Assembly: GCA_017447805.1 (NCBI GenBank)
Contig: JAFSMR010000046.1
Span: forward strand, 1 to 64,000
Source of the DNA: Kiritimatiellia bacterium
GTDB lineage: Bacteria > Verrucomicrobiota > Kiritimatiellia > RFP12 > UBA1067
DNA length: 64,000 nt
Direction: 5' to 3'
Under the pieces are notes generated by a model, which did no database searches, was not told where the DNA came from, and saw only the letters and a program-made list of their open reading frames with translations. Of this stretch, positions 18,544 to 26,260 are shown in pieces (the first letter of the stretch is position 1; every line of letters begins with the position of its first letter). The position numbers and the translations under genes are program-made.

Positions 18544-18570
18544 ATCGTTTTTCCTTTCGTCTTTTCCGGC

Positions 18571-18600
18571 GGCCGCGGGGCGGCGCGCCCTACCGACTCA
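18571..18600. repeat. GC-rich palindromic intergenic element
   Basis: Contains GGCGCGCC, CCGCGG and GCGGCCGC-like palindromes. An exact 15-mer within it (18575-18589) recurs in inverse orientation at 28183-28197, and its GGGCGCGCCGC core recurs near 50050. It lies between ilvN and yeaD. Confidence 0.6.
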
Positions 18601-18607
18601 TACCTTA

Positions 18608-18646
18608 CCCCTAATTCCTAATTTCTAATTTCTAATTTCTAATTTT
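18608..18646. repeat. Short heptad tandem repeat at the end of ilvN
   Basis: Five slightly degenerate copies of a 7-bp unit (ATTAGAA on the minus strand). The array supplies the last six codons of ilvN plus its stop and continues about 17 nt beyond. Confidence 0.75.
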
Positions 18647-18885
18647 TTCCTCGACGTTACTTCGATTACATTAACCTGATTGCGGAGCTGAAGGATAATC
18701 TGCTCGACAACTTTAGCCGTTCCTAAGACATCGATCTTCATACGCGAAACCGTGCCATCTTCGGTCGGCCCGACATTGAGGGTTTGGATATTATAACCGC
18801 GGCCGGAAATCAAGCCGACGATTCTCGCAAGAACGCCTGGCTTGTTTTCCACATAGCAATTCAGCCTATATATTTCTTCGTTCAT
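18625..18885 (-). CDS. ilvN: Acetolactate synthase small (regulatory) subunit
   Basis: Binds valine and regulates the IlvB catalytic subunit. At 86 residues it is a single ACT domain (YVENKPGVLARIVGLISGRGYNIQTLNVGPTEDGTVSRMKI), like short IlvN proteins rather than the longer IlvH type. The ATG at 18885 has GAGGTG, overlapping the ilvB stop, 7 nt upstream; an in-frame GTG 9 nt earlier is less likely. The last residues (KKLEIRN) are encoded by a heptad tandem repeat, so the C-terminus may have been changed recently by repeat slippage. Confidence 0.93.
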   Translation of the reverse strand: MNEEIYRLNCYVENKPGVLARIVGLISGRGYNIQTLNVGPTEDGTVSRMKIDVLGTAKVVEQIILQLRNQVNVIEVTSRKKLEIRN

Positions 18886-18895
18886 TGGCGGCACC

Positions 18896-20629
18896 TCACT
18901 GAAAGACCATTTCGCTTACCGGCTTGCCGGCCGGAATCATCGGATAGACATTTGCCCGCGGCTCGACGATAACTTCGACGAGCGAAGCCTTATCTGATTT
19001 TATCGCTTTGGCTATAACCGAATCGAGCTTCGCCGGGTCGATTACGCGATAAGCCTCGGCGCCATGGGCTTCGGCCATCTTCACGAAATCAGGCAAATAA
19101 TCATATTTCAAATCTTGCTCGAGATGCTCGTTTGCCGGCCGCCCTTTTACGGTAAGGATGGAGCCAGAGTAGTTTTTCGAATAGAAAAGCTCTTGCCACT
19201 GGCGAACCATTCCAAGGCATCCATTGTTGATTATGACGAATGTAACTGGGAGTTTATGCTCTACCGCAACGACCAATTCCTCGAATGTCATCTGCGCGCC
19301 GCCATCGCCGCAAATCGCGACCGTTGTATGGTCAGGCCGCGCGAAGGCCGCGCCAATCGCCGCCGGAATTCCAAAGCCCATAGTCCCCATTCCGCCGGAT
19401 GTGAGGAAGTGGCGTGGAATAGAATAGCGGAAATGCTGTGCCGCCCACATCTGGTGCTGCCCGACATCCGTAACGATTACCGCATGCCCCTTCGTGGCTT
19501 TATCAACGGCTTCCATTACCGCCTGCGGCATGATTACATTCGGGTGCATCTGCTTCCACGAGACGGGATGACTCTTCTTCCAACCATCGATTTTCTCGAT
19601 CCACTCCGGATGCGAAGCTTTCTTTACGCGCGAGCCGACCGTGGTCAGGACATCCTTGACATCCGCAACAATTCCAAGCGTCGCGGCTACATTCTTGCCG
19701 ATTGAAGCCGGGTCGCAATCGACATGCACAATCTTCGCCTTTGGCGCATATTTCGAAATCTTGCCGGTAACGCGATCTGAAAATCTAACGCCAAGCGCAA
19801 TTATTAGGTCTGCCTCATTCATCGCCCAGTTCGCCGCCGGCGTCCCGTGCATGCCGGCCATCCTTAGGGAGAGCGGGTCGTGCTCGTCAAAACTACCAAG
19901 CCCCATTAGCGTAGTAGCTACAGGAATCCCAGCCTTATGAGCGAGCGCGGCGACATCATCCGCGGCGCCGGAAGCGATTACTCCGCCGCCGGCATATATT
20001 ACCGGCCTTTCGGCCTCGTTTATCAGCTTCGCCAGCCTCGTCAGCTGGCTTGCCGTCGCCGCAGATTCCGGGTGGTATGCCCTCAAGGATACGCGCTCTG
20101 GATACTGCGCCTTGGTCAACGCCTGCTGGCAATTCTTCGGTATATCGATTACTACGGGGCCCGGCTTGCCGTGGGTCGCGATATAAAACGCCTGCGCTAC
20201 GATTTCAGGAATTTCATCTGCCGAATGCACGAGGAAGTTGTGCTTTGATACCGCCCTCGTTACGCCTGTAGTATCAGCTTCCTGAAAGGCATCGGTGCCA
20301 ATGAGCGACATCGGAACCTGTCCAGTGATTACAATCAGCGGAATGCCATCGATATTCGCGGTCGCCAGCCCCGTTACCGTGTTGGTCGCGCCCGGGCCGC
20401 TCGTCACCAAGCATACGCCTGGCTTGCCTGTAGAGCGAGCATACCCATCTGCCATGTGCACGCACCCTTGCTCGTGGCGTCCAAGCACAAACGAAAATTT
20501 CGCATCTGTAATGCAGTTGAAGATATCCAGGGCTTGCCCGCCCGGATACCCGAAAAGCACATCCACGCCCGCCTTTTCCAGCGACTCTACCAAGGCACGG
20601 GCGCCTGTTCTTTCTTTGCAGTAATTCAT
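18896..20629 (-). CDS. ilvB: Acetolactate synthase large (catalytic) subunit
   Basis: Thiamine-diphosphate enzyme that condenses pyruvate (or pyruvate with 2-oxobutyrate) in the first common step of branched-chain amino-acid synthesis. The 577-residue product has the catalytic Glu in FVLGRHEQGCVHMADGYAR, the FAD/oxidase-like middle domain with LIIALGVRFSDRVTG, and the ThDP motif from AICGDGGAQM to VIINNGCLGMVRQWQE. It heads the operon with ilvN. The -10 box is 9 nt from the ATG, so the transcript probably has almost no leader. No attenuator peptide is present, unlike pheA next to it. Confidence 0.97.
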   Translation of the reverse strand: MNYCKERTGARALVESLEKAGVDVLFGYPGGQALDIFNCITDAKFSFVLGRHEQGCVHMADGYARSTGKPGVCLVTSGPGATNTVTGLATANIDGIPLIVITGQVPMSLIGTDAFQEADTTGVTRAVSKHNFLVHSADEIPEIVAQAFYIATHGKPGPVVIDIPKNCQQALTKAQYPERVSLRAYHPESAATASQLTRLAKLINEAERPVIYAGGGVIASGAADDVAALAHKAGIPVATTLMGLGSFDEHDPLSLRMAGMHGTPAANWAMNEADLIIALGVRFSDRVTGKISKYAPKAKIVHVDCDPASIGKNVAATLGIVADVKDVLTTVGSRVKKASHPEWIEKIDGWKKSHPVSWKQMHPNVIMPQAVMEAVDKATKGHAVIVTDVGQHQMWAAQHFRYSIPRHFLTSGGMGTMGFGIPAAIGAAFARPDHTTVAICGDGGAQMTFEELVVAVEHKLPVTFVIINNGCLGMVRQWQELFYSKNYSGSILTVKGRPANEHLEQDLKYDYLPDFVKMAEAHGAEAYRVIDPAKLDSVIAKAIKSDKASLVEVIVEPRANVYPMIPAGKPVSEMVFQ

Positions 20630-20638
20630 GATTCGCGT

Positions 20639-20667
20639 ATTATACCAAAATTTGCCGTTTTTCGCTA
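20639..20667 (-). promoter_or_regulatory. Promoter for ilvB (near-leaderless)
   Basis: TATAAT with extended TGG at 20639-20644, 9 nt before the ATG. The -35 position reads TAGCGA, a poor match, so the extended -10 probably dominates. Confidence 0.65.
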
Positions 20668-20685
20668 GGGTATTAGGCTAAATTT

Positions 20686-21834
20686 CTATACTTCTTCATA
20701 CGCCCCCAAGAAGGTGAAATGCTCGATTGCAGGGTCGTCGGCAAGCTCGCCGATTAACCTCAAGACCGATTCATCGCCGGGAATCGCCTCGAAATCGAAT
20801 GTGAAGCGGAATTCGAAATCCATGCCGGGGATTGGACGCGACTCGAGTTTCGTCAAGTTTACCCCAATTGAAGCAAATCGCGCAATTACATCGCTCAATG
20901 TGCCTGGCTGGTGCGCGAGGCTCATCATTACGGAAAATTTGCGCGCTCCGGGATATATCTGCGGCGTCTTCGAGATAAGTATGAATCGCGTATAGTTGAA
21001 CGCCGCATCGGTTATGTTTTCCGCTAAGATTTCGAGTCCATATAGCTCTGCGCACCTGCGCGAGGCGATTACCGCGCGCGCGCTATCTGCGCTTTGCGCC
21101 AAGTCTTTGGCCGCGACTGCCGTGTTTGTGCTCGGTATTTCGCGCACTTGAGGGTTTTTCTTCAGGAACTGACTGCACTGCGCGAGCGCGTGGGGGTGGC
21201 TGGCGATTTCCTTGATATCCTCAAGCTTTGCGCCGCGCACGCCTAATAGCACATGGTCGACCTTAAGCCTAAGCGCCTTTACGATGTGGAACGAATGCTT
21301 ATCCATCAAATCGTAGACTGATGCGACCGACCCCGCCGCAGAATTTTCTATCGGCAATATCCCATACGGGCACAGCCCCTTTTCAACCGCATCGAACACT
21401 TTATCGAATGAACGGAAATACATTATCGTAGGAACCGTGAACAAAAGCGAGCACGCCTGCTGGGCATAGCCGCCCTCTACGCCGGGACACGCCACCACGC
21501 CTCTTGTCGGGAAAACCCCGCTCGTTTCTTTGCACGCCTGCCGGATTTTCGTGACCAGCGCATTCTCGCCTTGCAGAATCTTCCTTTGGCGCGCGCGCGA
21601 AATTCCGAACAGAGTCGAGAAAAGCCTCATCGCGCCATTTTCATATTCCGGCCCAACGAAATCCGCCACCTTGGAAAGTATCGCCCTTTCCCTCGCAGGG
21701 TCGAACACAGGCGAATTCGTAGCGGCCTTCGCCGCTGCTACGCGCTCTACGATTTCGAGACGCTCCTTGTATAGCTTGGCGAGCGATTCGTCAATCGCGT
21801 CAATCTTTGCTCTTATATCTTTTAGTTCTTCCAT
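20686..21834 (-). CDS. pheA: Chorismate mutase / prephenate dehydratase (P-protein)
   Basis: Bifunctional enzyme converting chorismate to prephenate and then phenylpyruvate, for phenylalanine synthesis. The 382-residue product has an AroQ chorismate mutase domain (1-90, IRAKIDAIDESLAKLYKERL), a dehydratase domain (about 108-285, GYAQQAC, ENSAAGSVASVYDL, NYTRFILIS with the catalytic Thr), and a C-terminal ACT domain (about 298-375, HQPGTLSDVIARF and LESRP) for phenylalanine feedback. Transcription starts about 170 nt upstream and passes through a Phe-rich leader peptide and a terminator hairpin, so regulation by attenuation is expected. Confidence 0.96.
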   Translation of the reverse strand: MEELKDIRAKIDAIDESLAKLYKERLEIVERVAAAKAATNSPVFDPARERAILSKVADFVGPEYENGAMRLFSTLFGISRARQRKILQGENALVTKIRQACKETSGVFPTRGVVACPGVEGGYAQQACSLLFTVPTIMYFRSFDKVFDAVEKGLCPYGILPIENSAAGSVASVYDLMDKHSFHIVKALRLKVDHVLLGVRGAKLEDIKEIASHPHALAQCSQFLKKNPQVREIPSTNTAVAAKDLAQSADSARAVIASRRCAELYGLEILAENITDAAFNYTRFILISKTPQIYPGARKFSVMMSLAHQPGTLSDVIARFASIGVNLTKLESRPIPGMDFEFRFTFDFEAIPGDESVLRLIGELADDPAIEHFTFLGAYEEV

Positions 21835-21840
21835 ACTACT

Positions 21841-21872
21841 TAAAAACCCTCGCCTTTCTTTTGGCGGGGGTC
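21841..21872 (-). terminator. Rho-independent terminator used as pheA attenuator
   Basis: On the minus strand CCCCCGCC and GGCGAGGG form an 8-bp stem with one A-C mismatch around an 8-nt loop, followed directly by five Ts. It lies between the leader peptide and pheA, whose ATG is only 7 nt past the hairpin region, so it can only act conditionally. Confidence 0.85.
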
Positions 21873-21903
21873 CTTCCTTTTATTAGTTCATCAGATTTTC
21901 ATC

Positions 21904-21987
21904 TCACAAGGAAAACGCCGCCGCCTTACGATCGACAAAGACCGTAAATACGAATCCGACGAAATAGCTATATTGCTTAACCATCAT
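21904..21987 (-). CDS. pheL: Phenylalanine leader peptide controlling pheA
   Basis: A 27-codon peptide between the promoter and the terminator: MMVKQYSYFVGFVFTVF, then VDRKAAAFSL. It has five Phe and two Tyr, with Phe at 9, 12, 14 and 17 clustered just before the attenuator. AGGGA precedes the first ATG. Codons 21-24 contain GGCGGCGGCG (21916-21925), which can pair with the 5' arm of the terminator (21863-21870) to make an antiterminator. A ribosome stalled on Phe codons would leave that arm free; one reaching the stop would cover it. This is the classic amino-acid attenuation design, here inferred from sequence only. The gene name is by function, as the sequence differs from the E. coli leader. 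Confidence 0.85.
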   Translation of the reverse strand: MMVKQYSYFVGFVFTVFVDRKAAAFSL

Positions 21988-22009
21988 ACTTTCCCTGCAA
22001 GTGCCGCAT

Positions 22010-22039
22010 ATTATAGCATTTTCTCCGTCCTCTTGTCAA
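22010..22039 (-). promoter_or_regulatory. Promoter for the pheL-pheA transcript
   Basis: TTGACA, 18 nt, TATAAT on the minus strand, with TGC before the -10. The -35 and -10 hexamers both match the consensus exactly, suggesting strong initiation that is then limited by attenuation. Confidence 0.88.
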
Positions 22040-22510
22040 CTGCCGGACGCGACAAGCGCCCCGCTGAAAACTTTCATCCTTCAAACAACATAAAAAAGCG
22101 GCGAAGCTGCTAGTAGCTCGCTAATTTATCAGAAAAATACCGCCGCGCGCCCCGCGCTGGGGAGGGGGAGGGGGATTTTGCTTTCTCTTCTTCTCTCTTT
22201 GCTACTTTCTCTCTCTTCTCTTTCATTTGCATTGCTGTTTATGGGTACAATTCGCCTTACTTGCCCTATTGCTCAGGGTTGATTATATTTTGGTCTTCTT
22301 CTACAGCTGCTCGAGGAACAATGAAAAAGGGGCGCTCAAATATCAATGGCCCTCTATATCACAAGCACAGATTTTTTGAAAATCTCAGAAAATTCGACTC
22401 AAAAACGATACACCGGATATCGATTTCACCCCTGATTTTATTGGCTAAAATAACTTTTTTCATTTTTTTTGCGTGTGAAGATTATGGCTCTCTAGCGCCT
22501 CCTCTAGCCC
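22040..22510. other. Non-coding stretch with pyrimidine tract
   Basis: No convincing gene. It holds an imperfect hairpin near 22090-22120, a GC-rich patch (22140-22180) and a long CT-rich tract on the plus strand (22180-22235). It also has AT-rich sequence with a possible plus-strand promoter (TTTCAC, 16 nt, TAAAAT near 22424-22451) pointing toward the hairpin array. The stretch could encode or lead an untranslated RNA, but nothing identifies one. Confidence 0.4.
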
Positions 22511-22694
22511 CGCCACTTTTGTGGCGATGCTTTCGCGCGGCTGCGCAACCTCCGCCACTTTTCTGGCGAGACTTTCGCGCTACTGCGCAACCTCCGCCAC
22601 TTTTGTGGCGAGACTTTCGCGCGTCTGCGCAACCTCCGCCACTTTTCTGGCGATGCTTTCGCGCGTCTGCGCAACCTCCGCCACTTTTGTGGCG
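22511..22694. repeat. 42-bp tandem array of hairpin units
   Basis: Four full copies and a partial fifth, starting at 22511, 22553, 22595, 22637 and 22679. Each copy opens with CGCCAC-TTTT-GTGGCG or a variant that still pairs (CGCCA/TGGCG), followed by TTTCGCGC and CTGCGCAA segments. The plus strand stays open through it as a 14-residue repeat, but no coding support was found. It lies just past the 3' end of the dsbD-like gene. Confidence 0.85.
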
Positions 22695-22736
22695 GCGGCG
22701 GTCACGGGGTGAGCGCCCTACCGCGGCGGCGAGGGG
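22695..22736. repeat. GC-rich block sharing GGCGGCGGTCAC
   Basis: Follows the 42-bp array directly and touches the stop of the dsbD-like gene. It shares the 12-mer GGCGGCGGTCAC with 59211-59222, where a second, unrelated 42-bp tandem repeat is also adjacent, and CGCCCTACCG with the element near 18586. Confidence 0.5.
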
Positions 22737-23903
22737 TTAATCAAACATCAGGAAGAGAGGGAGACTCCAATTTTGCTTTTCCTTGAAATCTTTCAGTTCG
22801 TCCATTTTGTTAAGCTCTTCGTTGAGCTCGTCTATTTGCTCTGCTTGAAGGCGGATTATCGTAAATTCACGAAGCTTTTCCTTTACCTGCTCGTTGCGAA
22901 GGGTTCTTTTTTCCATTGCGCGGCAATTCTTGCACCAAGTAGCCCAGCAATCCACGAGCACTGGTTTCTTTTGTGCTTTAGCGAAGGCAAGAGCACGAGA
23001 AAGCGTCTTTGGAGTGACAGATTCGCCATTTTCGAAAACTACCGCCATAGCGCCGGTATTTTCATCTTCGGCTAATTTGAATGCGGCATCTTGAAGCTCT
23101 GCTTCAACAGCCTTTCTGTGGGCGCGGATAGAAAATCCGTCGTATGCCAGATACGCATACCACGCGGCAAAGCCAAGTACAATTATACCGAATAGAACAT
23201 TCACTTTCTTCATCCAAGCGCCGGGCTTAGGCAAAACCTGCATACCCGCGCCGGCAAATGGCCAAGGCAAAGCCATTCCTAGGCTGAAAACGAAAGGCAG
23301 AAGAATCGCCGCCTTGTTGCCTTGTGCTGAAAGCGCCGCGGTCAAATTCAATACCGCAAGAAGCATAGGCGCAACACAAGCCCCCGCGAGCACGGCAGAT
23401 ACTACACCCATAAATAGCGCGAACAAGCCTGGTAGCATCTTGGATTTTAGCGCCACAACGCCGCTGCGCCTTCCTGAAAAATCGATAAAGAATACATCGA
23501 ATAACGATAGCGCCAGTGCAATAAAAATCACCGCCATCGTAATATTGAACCAGGGGTTGCCTTGAATCGCGCCAAAGGCCATGCCGCCGAATACCGCGAG
23601 AAGACCAAGGACCCCGTAGGCTATGGCGATTCCTAGACCATACAAAAGGCCTCTCGTGAATGATTTGCCGATAATCATAAGATTAATCGGCGCCATAGGC
23701 AAAACACAAGGCGTCAAATTCATCAAAAAACCGCTTGCAAAAATCAACGCGAGCATGCCTAGAAGCGACATTCCGGCAAAGGGATTTGATTGCGCCGCTT
23801 GCGCGATCTGTTCGCTTGCGCCAGACCCGGCGAGCGAGAGGAAGCCGAGAAATTTCTCTACTCCCGTCATGCCTTCCCAATAATATGCAGCTGCAAAAAA
23901 CAT
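22737..23903 (-). CDS. DsbD-like thiol:disulfide interchange protein, shortened at both ends
   Basis: Carries reducing power across the inner membrane to periplasmic disulfides or cytochrome c maturation. The 388-residue product has the transmembrane DsbD-beta domain with paired cysteines Cys66 (TPCVLP) and Cys176 (GACVAP), and then a thioredoxin-like gamma domain with Cys324-Cys327 (TWCKNC). The N-terminal alpha domain of classical DsbD is absent. The thioredoxin part stops at LPLFLMFD, roughly 30-40 residues earlier than in DsbD, exactly where the GC-rich repeat block begins. It may have been trimmed by repeat insertion. GGAGAG precedes the ATG. Last gene of the ribH operon. Confidence 0.82.
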   Translation of the reverse strand: MFFAAAYYWEGMTGVEKFLGFLSLAGSGASEQIAQAAQSNPFAGMSLLGMLALIFASGFLMNLTPCVLPMAPINLMIIGKSFTRGLLYGLGIAIAYGVLGLLAVFGGMAFGAIQGNPWFNITMAVIFIALALSLFDVFFIDFSGRRSGVVALKSKMLPGLFALFMGVVSAVLAGACVAPMLLAVLNLTAALSAQGNKAAILLPFVFSLGMALPWPFAGAGMQVLPKPGAWMKKVNVLFGIIVLGFAAWYAYLAYDGFSIRAHRKAVEAELQDAAFKLAEDENTGAMAVVFENGESVTPKTLSRALAFAKAQKKPVLVDCWATWCKNCRAMEKRTLRNEQVKEKLREFTIIRLQAEQIDELNEELNKMDELKDFKEKQNWSLPLFLMFD

Positions 23904-23919
23904 TTTTCTCTCTCCTATT

Positions 23920-24720
23920 CTATTCTTTGCCGGTCGATTTGTTTTTCAGAAATTCCAGCGCTTCCACAAGAAATTCTTCTGGAGTAGAAGCGCCAGCGGT
24001 AAGCCCTAGCAATTCCACCCCGTCCATGTCGATTTTTTCCAGCTCTTTTCTTGTCCCTGCCACAATCGCCTTGCACCTCGCGACTTCGGCAAGGCGCTTC
24101 GTATTACTCGAATTGGCGCTTCCGAGGACAAGCAGCAAATCACCCTCGAACGCCTTGACGGCATCTTGCCGCGCCTTTGTGGCATTGCAGACTTTTGCGC
24201 TTTCTACGACTTCGTAATCTTTGCGGAGCTTTTCCACGATTTCGGCGACTTCATCGGAATTCATCGTAGTTTGCGAAACTACGCCGATTTTTCTCCCCTT
24301 CGGGGGCAAATCAGGATACACCCAAGCCCTCGGCACTTCGCCGACAATTCCCTTTACCTCGGCGTGCCCCTTATTGCCGACTACTACGACCTCGAGCCCT
24401 TGGTCGGAAAACGATTTTGCATCCTTATGCACTTTGGCGACAAAAGGGCAAGTCGCATCTACGATTTTCAGATTCCTCTTTCGGGCTTCTTCGCGAACGA
24501 GCGGGCTTACGCCGTGAGCTGAAAAAATCACAGTCTCGCCGGAAGGAATTCGATCGATAGATTCCACAAATTTCATTCCGCGCGACTTGAGCTTTTCGAC
24601 CACGAGTTCATTATGGACTATTTCGTGAAGACACCAAGCTTCGGGGTATTTGCAAGCTCTCTCCAGCGCCCCTTTTACTCCGGCGCAAAATCCATGCGGC
24701 TCTAGGACTTGTATCTTCAA
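23920..24720 (-). CDS. ispH: 4-hydroxy-3-methylbut-2-enyl diphosphate reductase
   Basis: Iron-sulfur enzyme making IPP and DMAPP in the last step of the MEP isoprenoid pathway. The 266-residue product has the three cluster cysteines Cys12 (HGFCAGV), Cys91 (DATCPF) and Cys178 (KVCNAT). It also has the conserved VIFSAHGVSP, GHAEVKG, SQTTMN and SSNTKRL motifs and the terminal GLTAGASTPE. The C-terminus is slightly shorter than usual but all active-site residues are present. Its ATG overlaps the mazG stop by 4 bp. Confidence 0.96.
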   Translation of the reverse strand: MKIQVLEPHGFCAGVKGALERACKYPEAWCLHEIVHNELVVEKLKSRGMKFVESIDRIPSGETVIFSAHGVSPLVREEARKRNLKIVDATCPFVAKVHKDAKSFSDQGLEVVVVGNKGHAEVKGIVGEVPRAWVYPDLPPKGRKIGVVSQTTMNSDEVAEIVEKLRKDYEVVESAKVCNATKARQDAVKAFEGDLLLVLGSANSSNTKRLAEVARCKAIVAGTRKELEKIDMDGVELLGLTAGASTPEEFLVEALEFLKNKSTGKE

Positions 24721-25523
24721 TGGATTTCTTCTTTGGCTTTGGCTTCATTCCAAAGTTTATCCATTTCGGCCAAAGTCATATCTTTCAAATTTCTGCCTTC
24801 AGCCTTGGCCGCCTGCTCTACAGCCTCGAATCTGCGCGAAAATTTTGCTGTTGCGCCCTCGAGAGCAGATTCTGCATCAATCTTGAGATGGCGCGCTAGA
24901 TTCGCGGCAGCGAAAAGGAAATCGCCGAATTCTTCCTTTACGCGAGAAGAATCTGCCGGGCTCATGCTGATTCTTTGCGCTTCAGCTTCTTCCAATTCCG
25001 AAAGCTCCTCGCGGATTTTTTCCTTTGGCCCGGATGCATCTTGCCAATCAAACCCTATTCGCGCAGCCTTCTCTTGCGTCCTTTGCGCCTTGAGAAGCCC
25101 CGGCAAAGTCTTCGGCACGCCATCCAACGCAGAGTGGCGCTTTTCCTTCTTGTGCTCCTGCTGCTTGATCAGCTCCCAATTCTTCAGCACGGTCGAAGTA
25201 TCGTTTGCGACTACTTCACCGAAGACATGGGGATGGCGGCGAACCAATTTATCGGAAATGGCATTTGCTACATCATCAAAAGAAAAACATCCTTCTTGCT
25301 CGGCCATGACGCATTGGAACATTACCTGCAAGAGGACGTCGCCTAGTTCCTCGATGTAATTCGCCTTATCTTGCGGTTTATCCATGGCCGCAAGGAGTTC
25401 GTATGTTTCTTCAAGAACGCAAGGCTTGAGCGATTCAAGCGTCTGCTCCTTATCCCAAGGGCAGCCCTTTTCAGGGTCTCTTAGGCGAACCATTATTTCG
25501 TGCAAACGCTCGATACCGCTCAT
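24717..25523 (-). CDS. mazG: Nucleoside triphosphate pyrophosphohydrolase MazG
   Basis: Hydrolyses (d)NTPs, including damaged ones, to NMP and pyrophosphate. The 268-residue product contains tandem MazG domains. The first has CPWDKEQTLESLKPCVLEETYELL and EELGDVLLQVMFQ with the metal-binding EExxE and ExxD arrangement. The second has KEEFGDFLFAAANLARHL. Typical bacterial MazG is about 260 residues, so it appears complete. It lies between the HAD-like gene and ispH. Confidence 0.93.
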   Translation of the reverse strand: MSGIERLHEIMVRLRDPEKGCPWDKEQTLESLKPCVLEETYELLAAMDKPQDKANYIEELGDVLLQVMFQCVMAEQEGCFSFDDVANAISDKLVRRHPHVFGEVVANDTSTVLKNWELIKQQEHKKEKRHSALDGVPKTLPGLLKAQRTQEKAARIGFDWQDASGPKEKIREELSELEEAEAQRISMSPADSSRVKEEFGDFLFAAANLARHLKIDAESALEGATAKFSRRFEAVEQAAKAEGRNLKDMTLAEMDKLWNEAKAKEEIH

Positions 25524-25528
25524 TTTCT

Positions 25529-26203
25529 TTACGCCTTCAACTTTGCGGCAATCTTCTCGGCAAGATTGGCATCGACCTTATCTACGATTTCATCGACGCC
25601 GCTGAAATCCTGATATGCTACATGCTCGTTCATTACGGCAAAGGCGCCAACACCCGCCAAAAGCGCGCTCTTTACGCTGAGGCCGGAACCTGCGACGGCG
25701 ATTGTAAGGAAGCTCCTGAGATGATGCGCCGCGGCCGCACGGCGCCAAGCATCCCACTTGACGCATCCGTAAGCAGAAGATACTTCCTGGTAAAGCGCGA
25801 AATCGGGGTTTTCCATAAATTCCGCAAAGGCTTTCTTCGCTTCATCCATGTGAGCTCTAGTAGCTACGACAACCTTCAAGCCCCTCTCGAGAAGAATTCT
25901 CAAAAATGCGCGGAAATCTTCCGTAACCGAGCCGGGTAGCGTCTTGGTAAGCGCATTCGAGAATGTGGTCGAAATATCCTTCGCGGCTTTCTGCGCGGTC
26001 TTCTTGGTCTTGATTTCTGCGAAATATTCCGCAAGCCCCCCTTGATAATTGCCGCCGGCGAGATGAAAAGCCTCTACTCGCTTATCGAAAGGGATTTCAA
26101 CATCGTTCAAGAGCTTCTTTGTTGTATCGAAAAGAATTTGCGCGCCATTGACTACGGCAAAATCGAATTCGATTATTACGCCCTTCTTCACTTCTTCTGT
26201 CAT
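25529..26203 (-). CDS. HAD-superfamily-like protein with degenerate active site
   Basis: Function not recognised. The 224-residue product resembles a HAD hydrolase in layout: a first strand IIEFDFAVVNG near residue 14, a helical cap (about 30-90), VVVATRAH as a motif-II-like strand ending in Thr, and KSALLAGVGAFAVMNEHVAY resembling the end of the core. However, the DxDxT motif is reduced to a single Asp, and the motif III/IV acidic pair is not evident. It may therefore be a non-catalytic or diverged member. AAGGAG precedes the ATG. It is cotranscribed between pfp and mazG. Confidence 0.5.
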   Translation of the reverse strand: MTEEVKKGVIIEFDFAVVNGAQILFDTTKKLLNDVEIPFDKRVEAFHLAGGNYQGGLAEYFAEIKTKKTAQKAAKDISTTFSNALTKTLPGSVTEDFRAFLRILLERGLKVVVATRAHMDEAKKAFAEFMENPDFALYQEVSSAYGCVKWDAWRRAAAAHHLRSFLTIAVAGSGLSVKSALLAGVGAFAVMNEHVAYQDFSGVDEIVDKVDANLAEKIAAKLKA

Positions 26204-26260
26204 TTCGGCTTTCTCCTTCTAAATAGTTGTTCTTGTTGATTTGGCGTCCAATTGCGCTCA

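Noticed and set aside
22100-22236. 40-residue minus-strand frame rich in Glu and Lys
   Set aside because: It is the translation of a purine-rich tract and lacks a ribosome site.
22511-22694. CRISPR array
   Set aside because: Units are contiguous without variable spacers and there are no cas genes.
22261-22740. 159-residue plus-strand frame with a 14-residue repeat
   Set aside because: The repeat simply translates the 42-bp hairpin array; there is no signal, domain or ribosome site.
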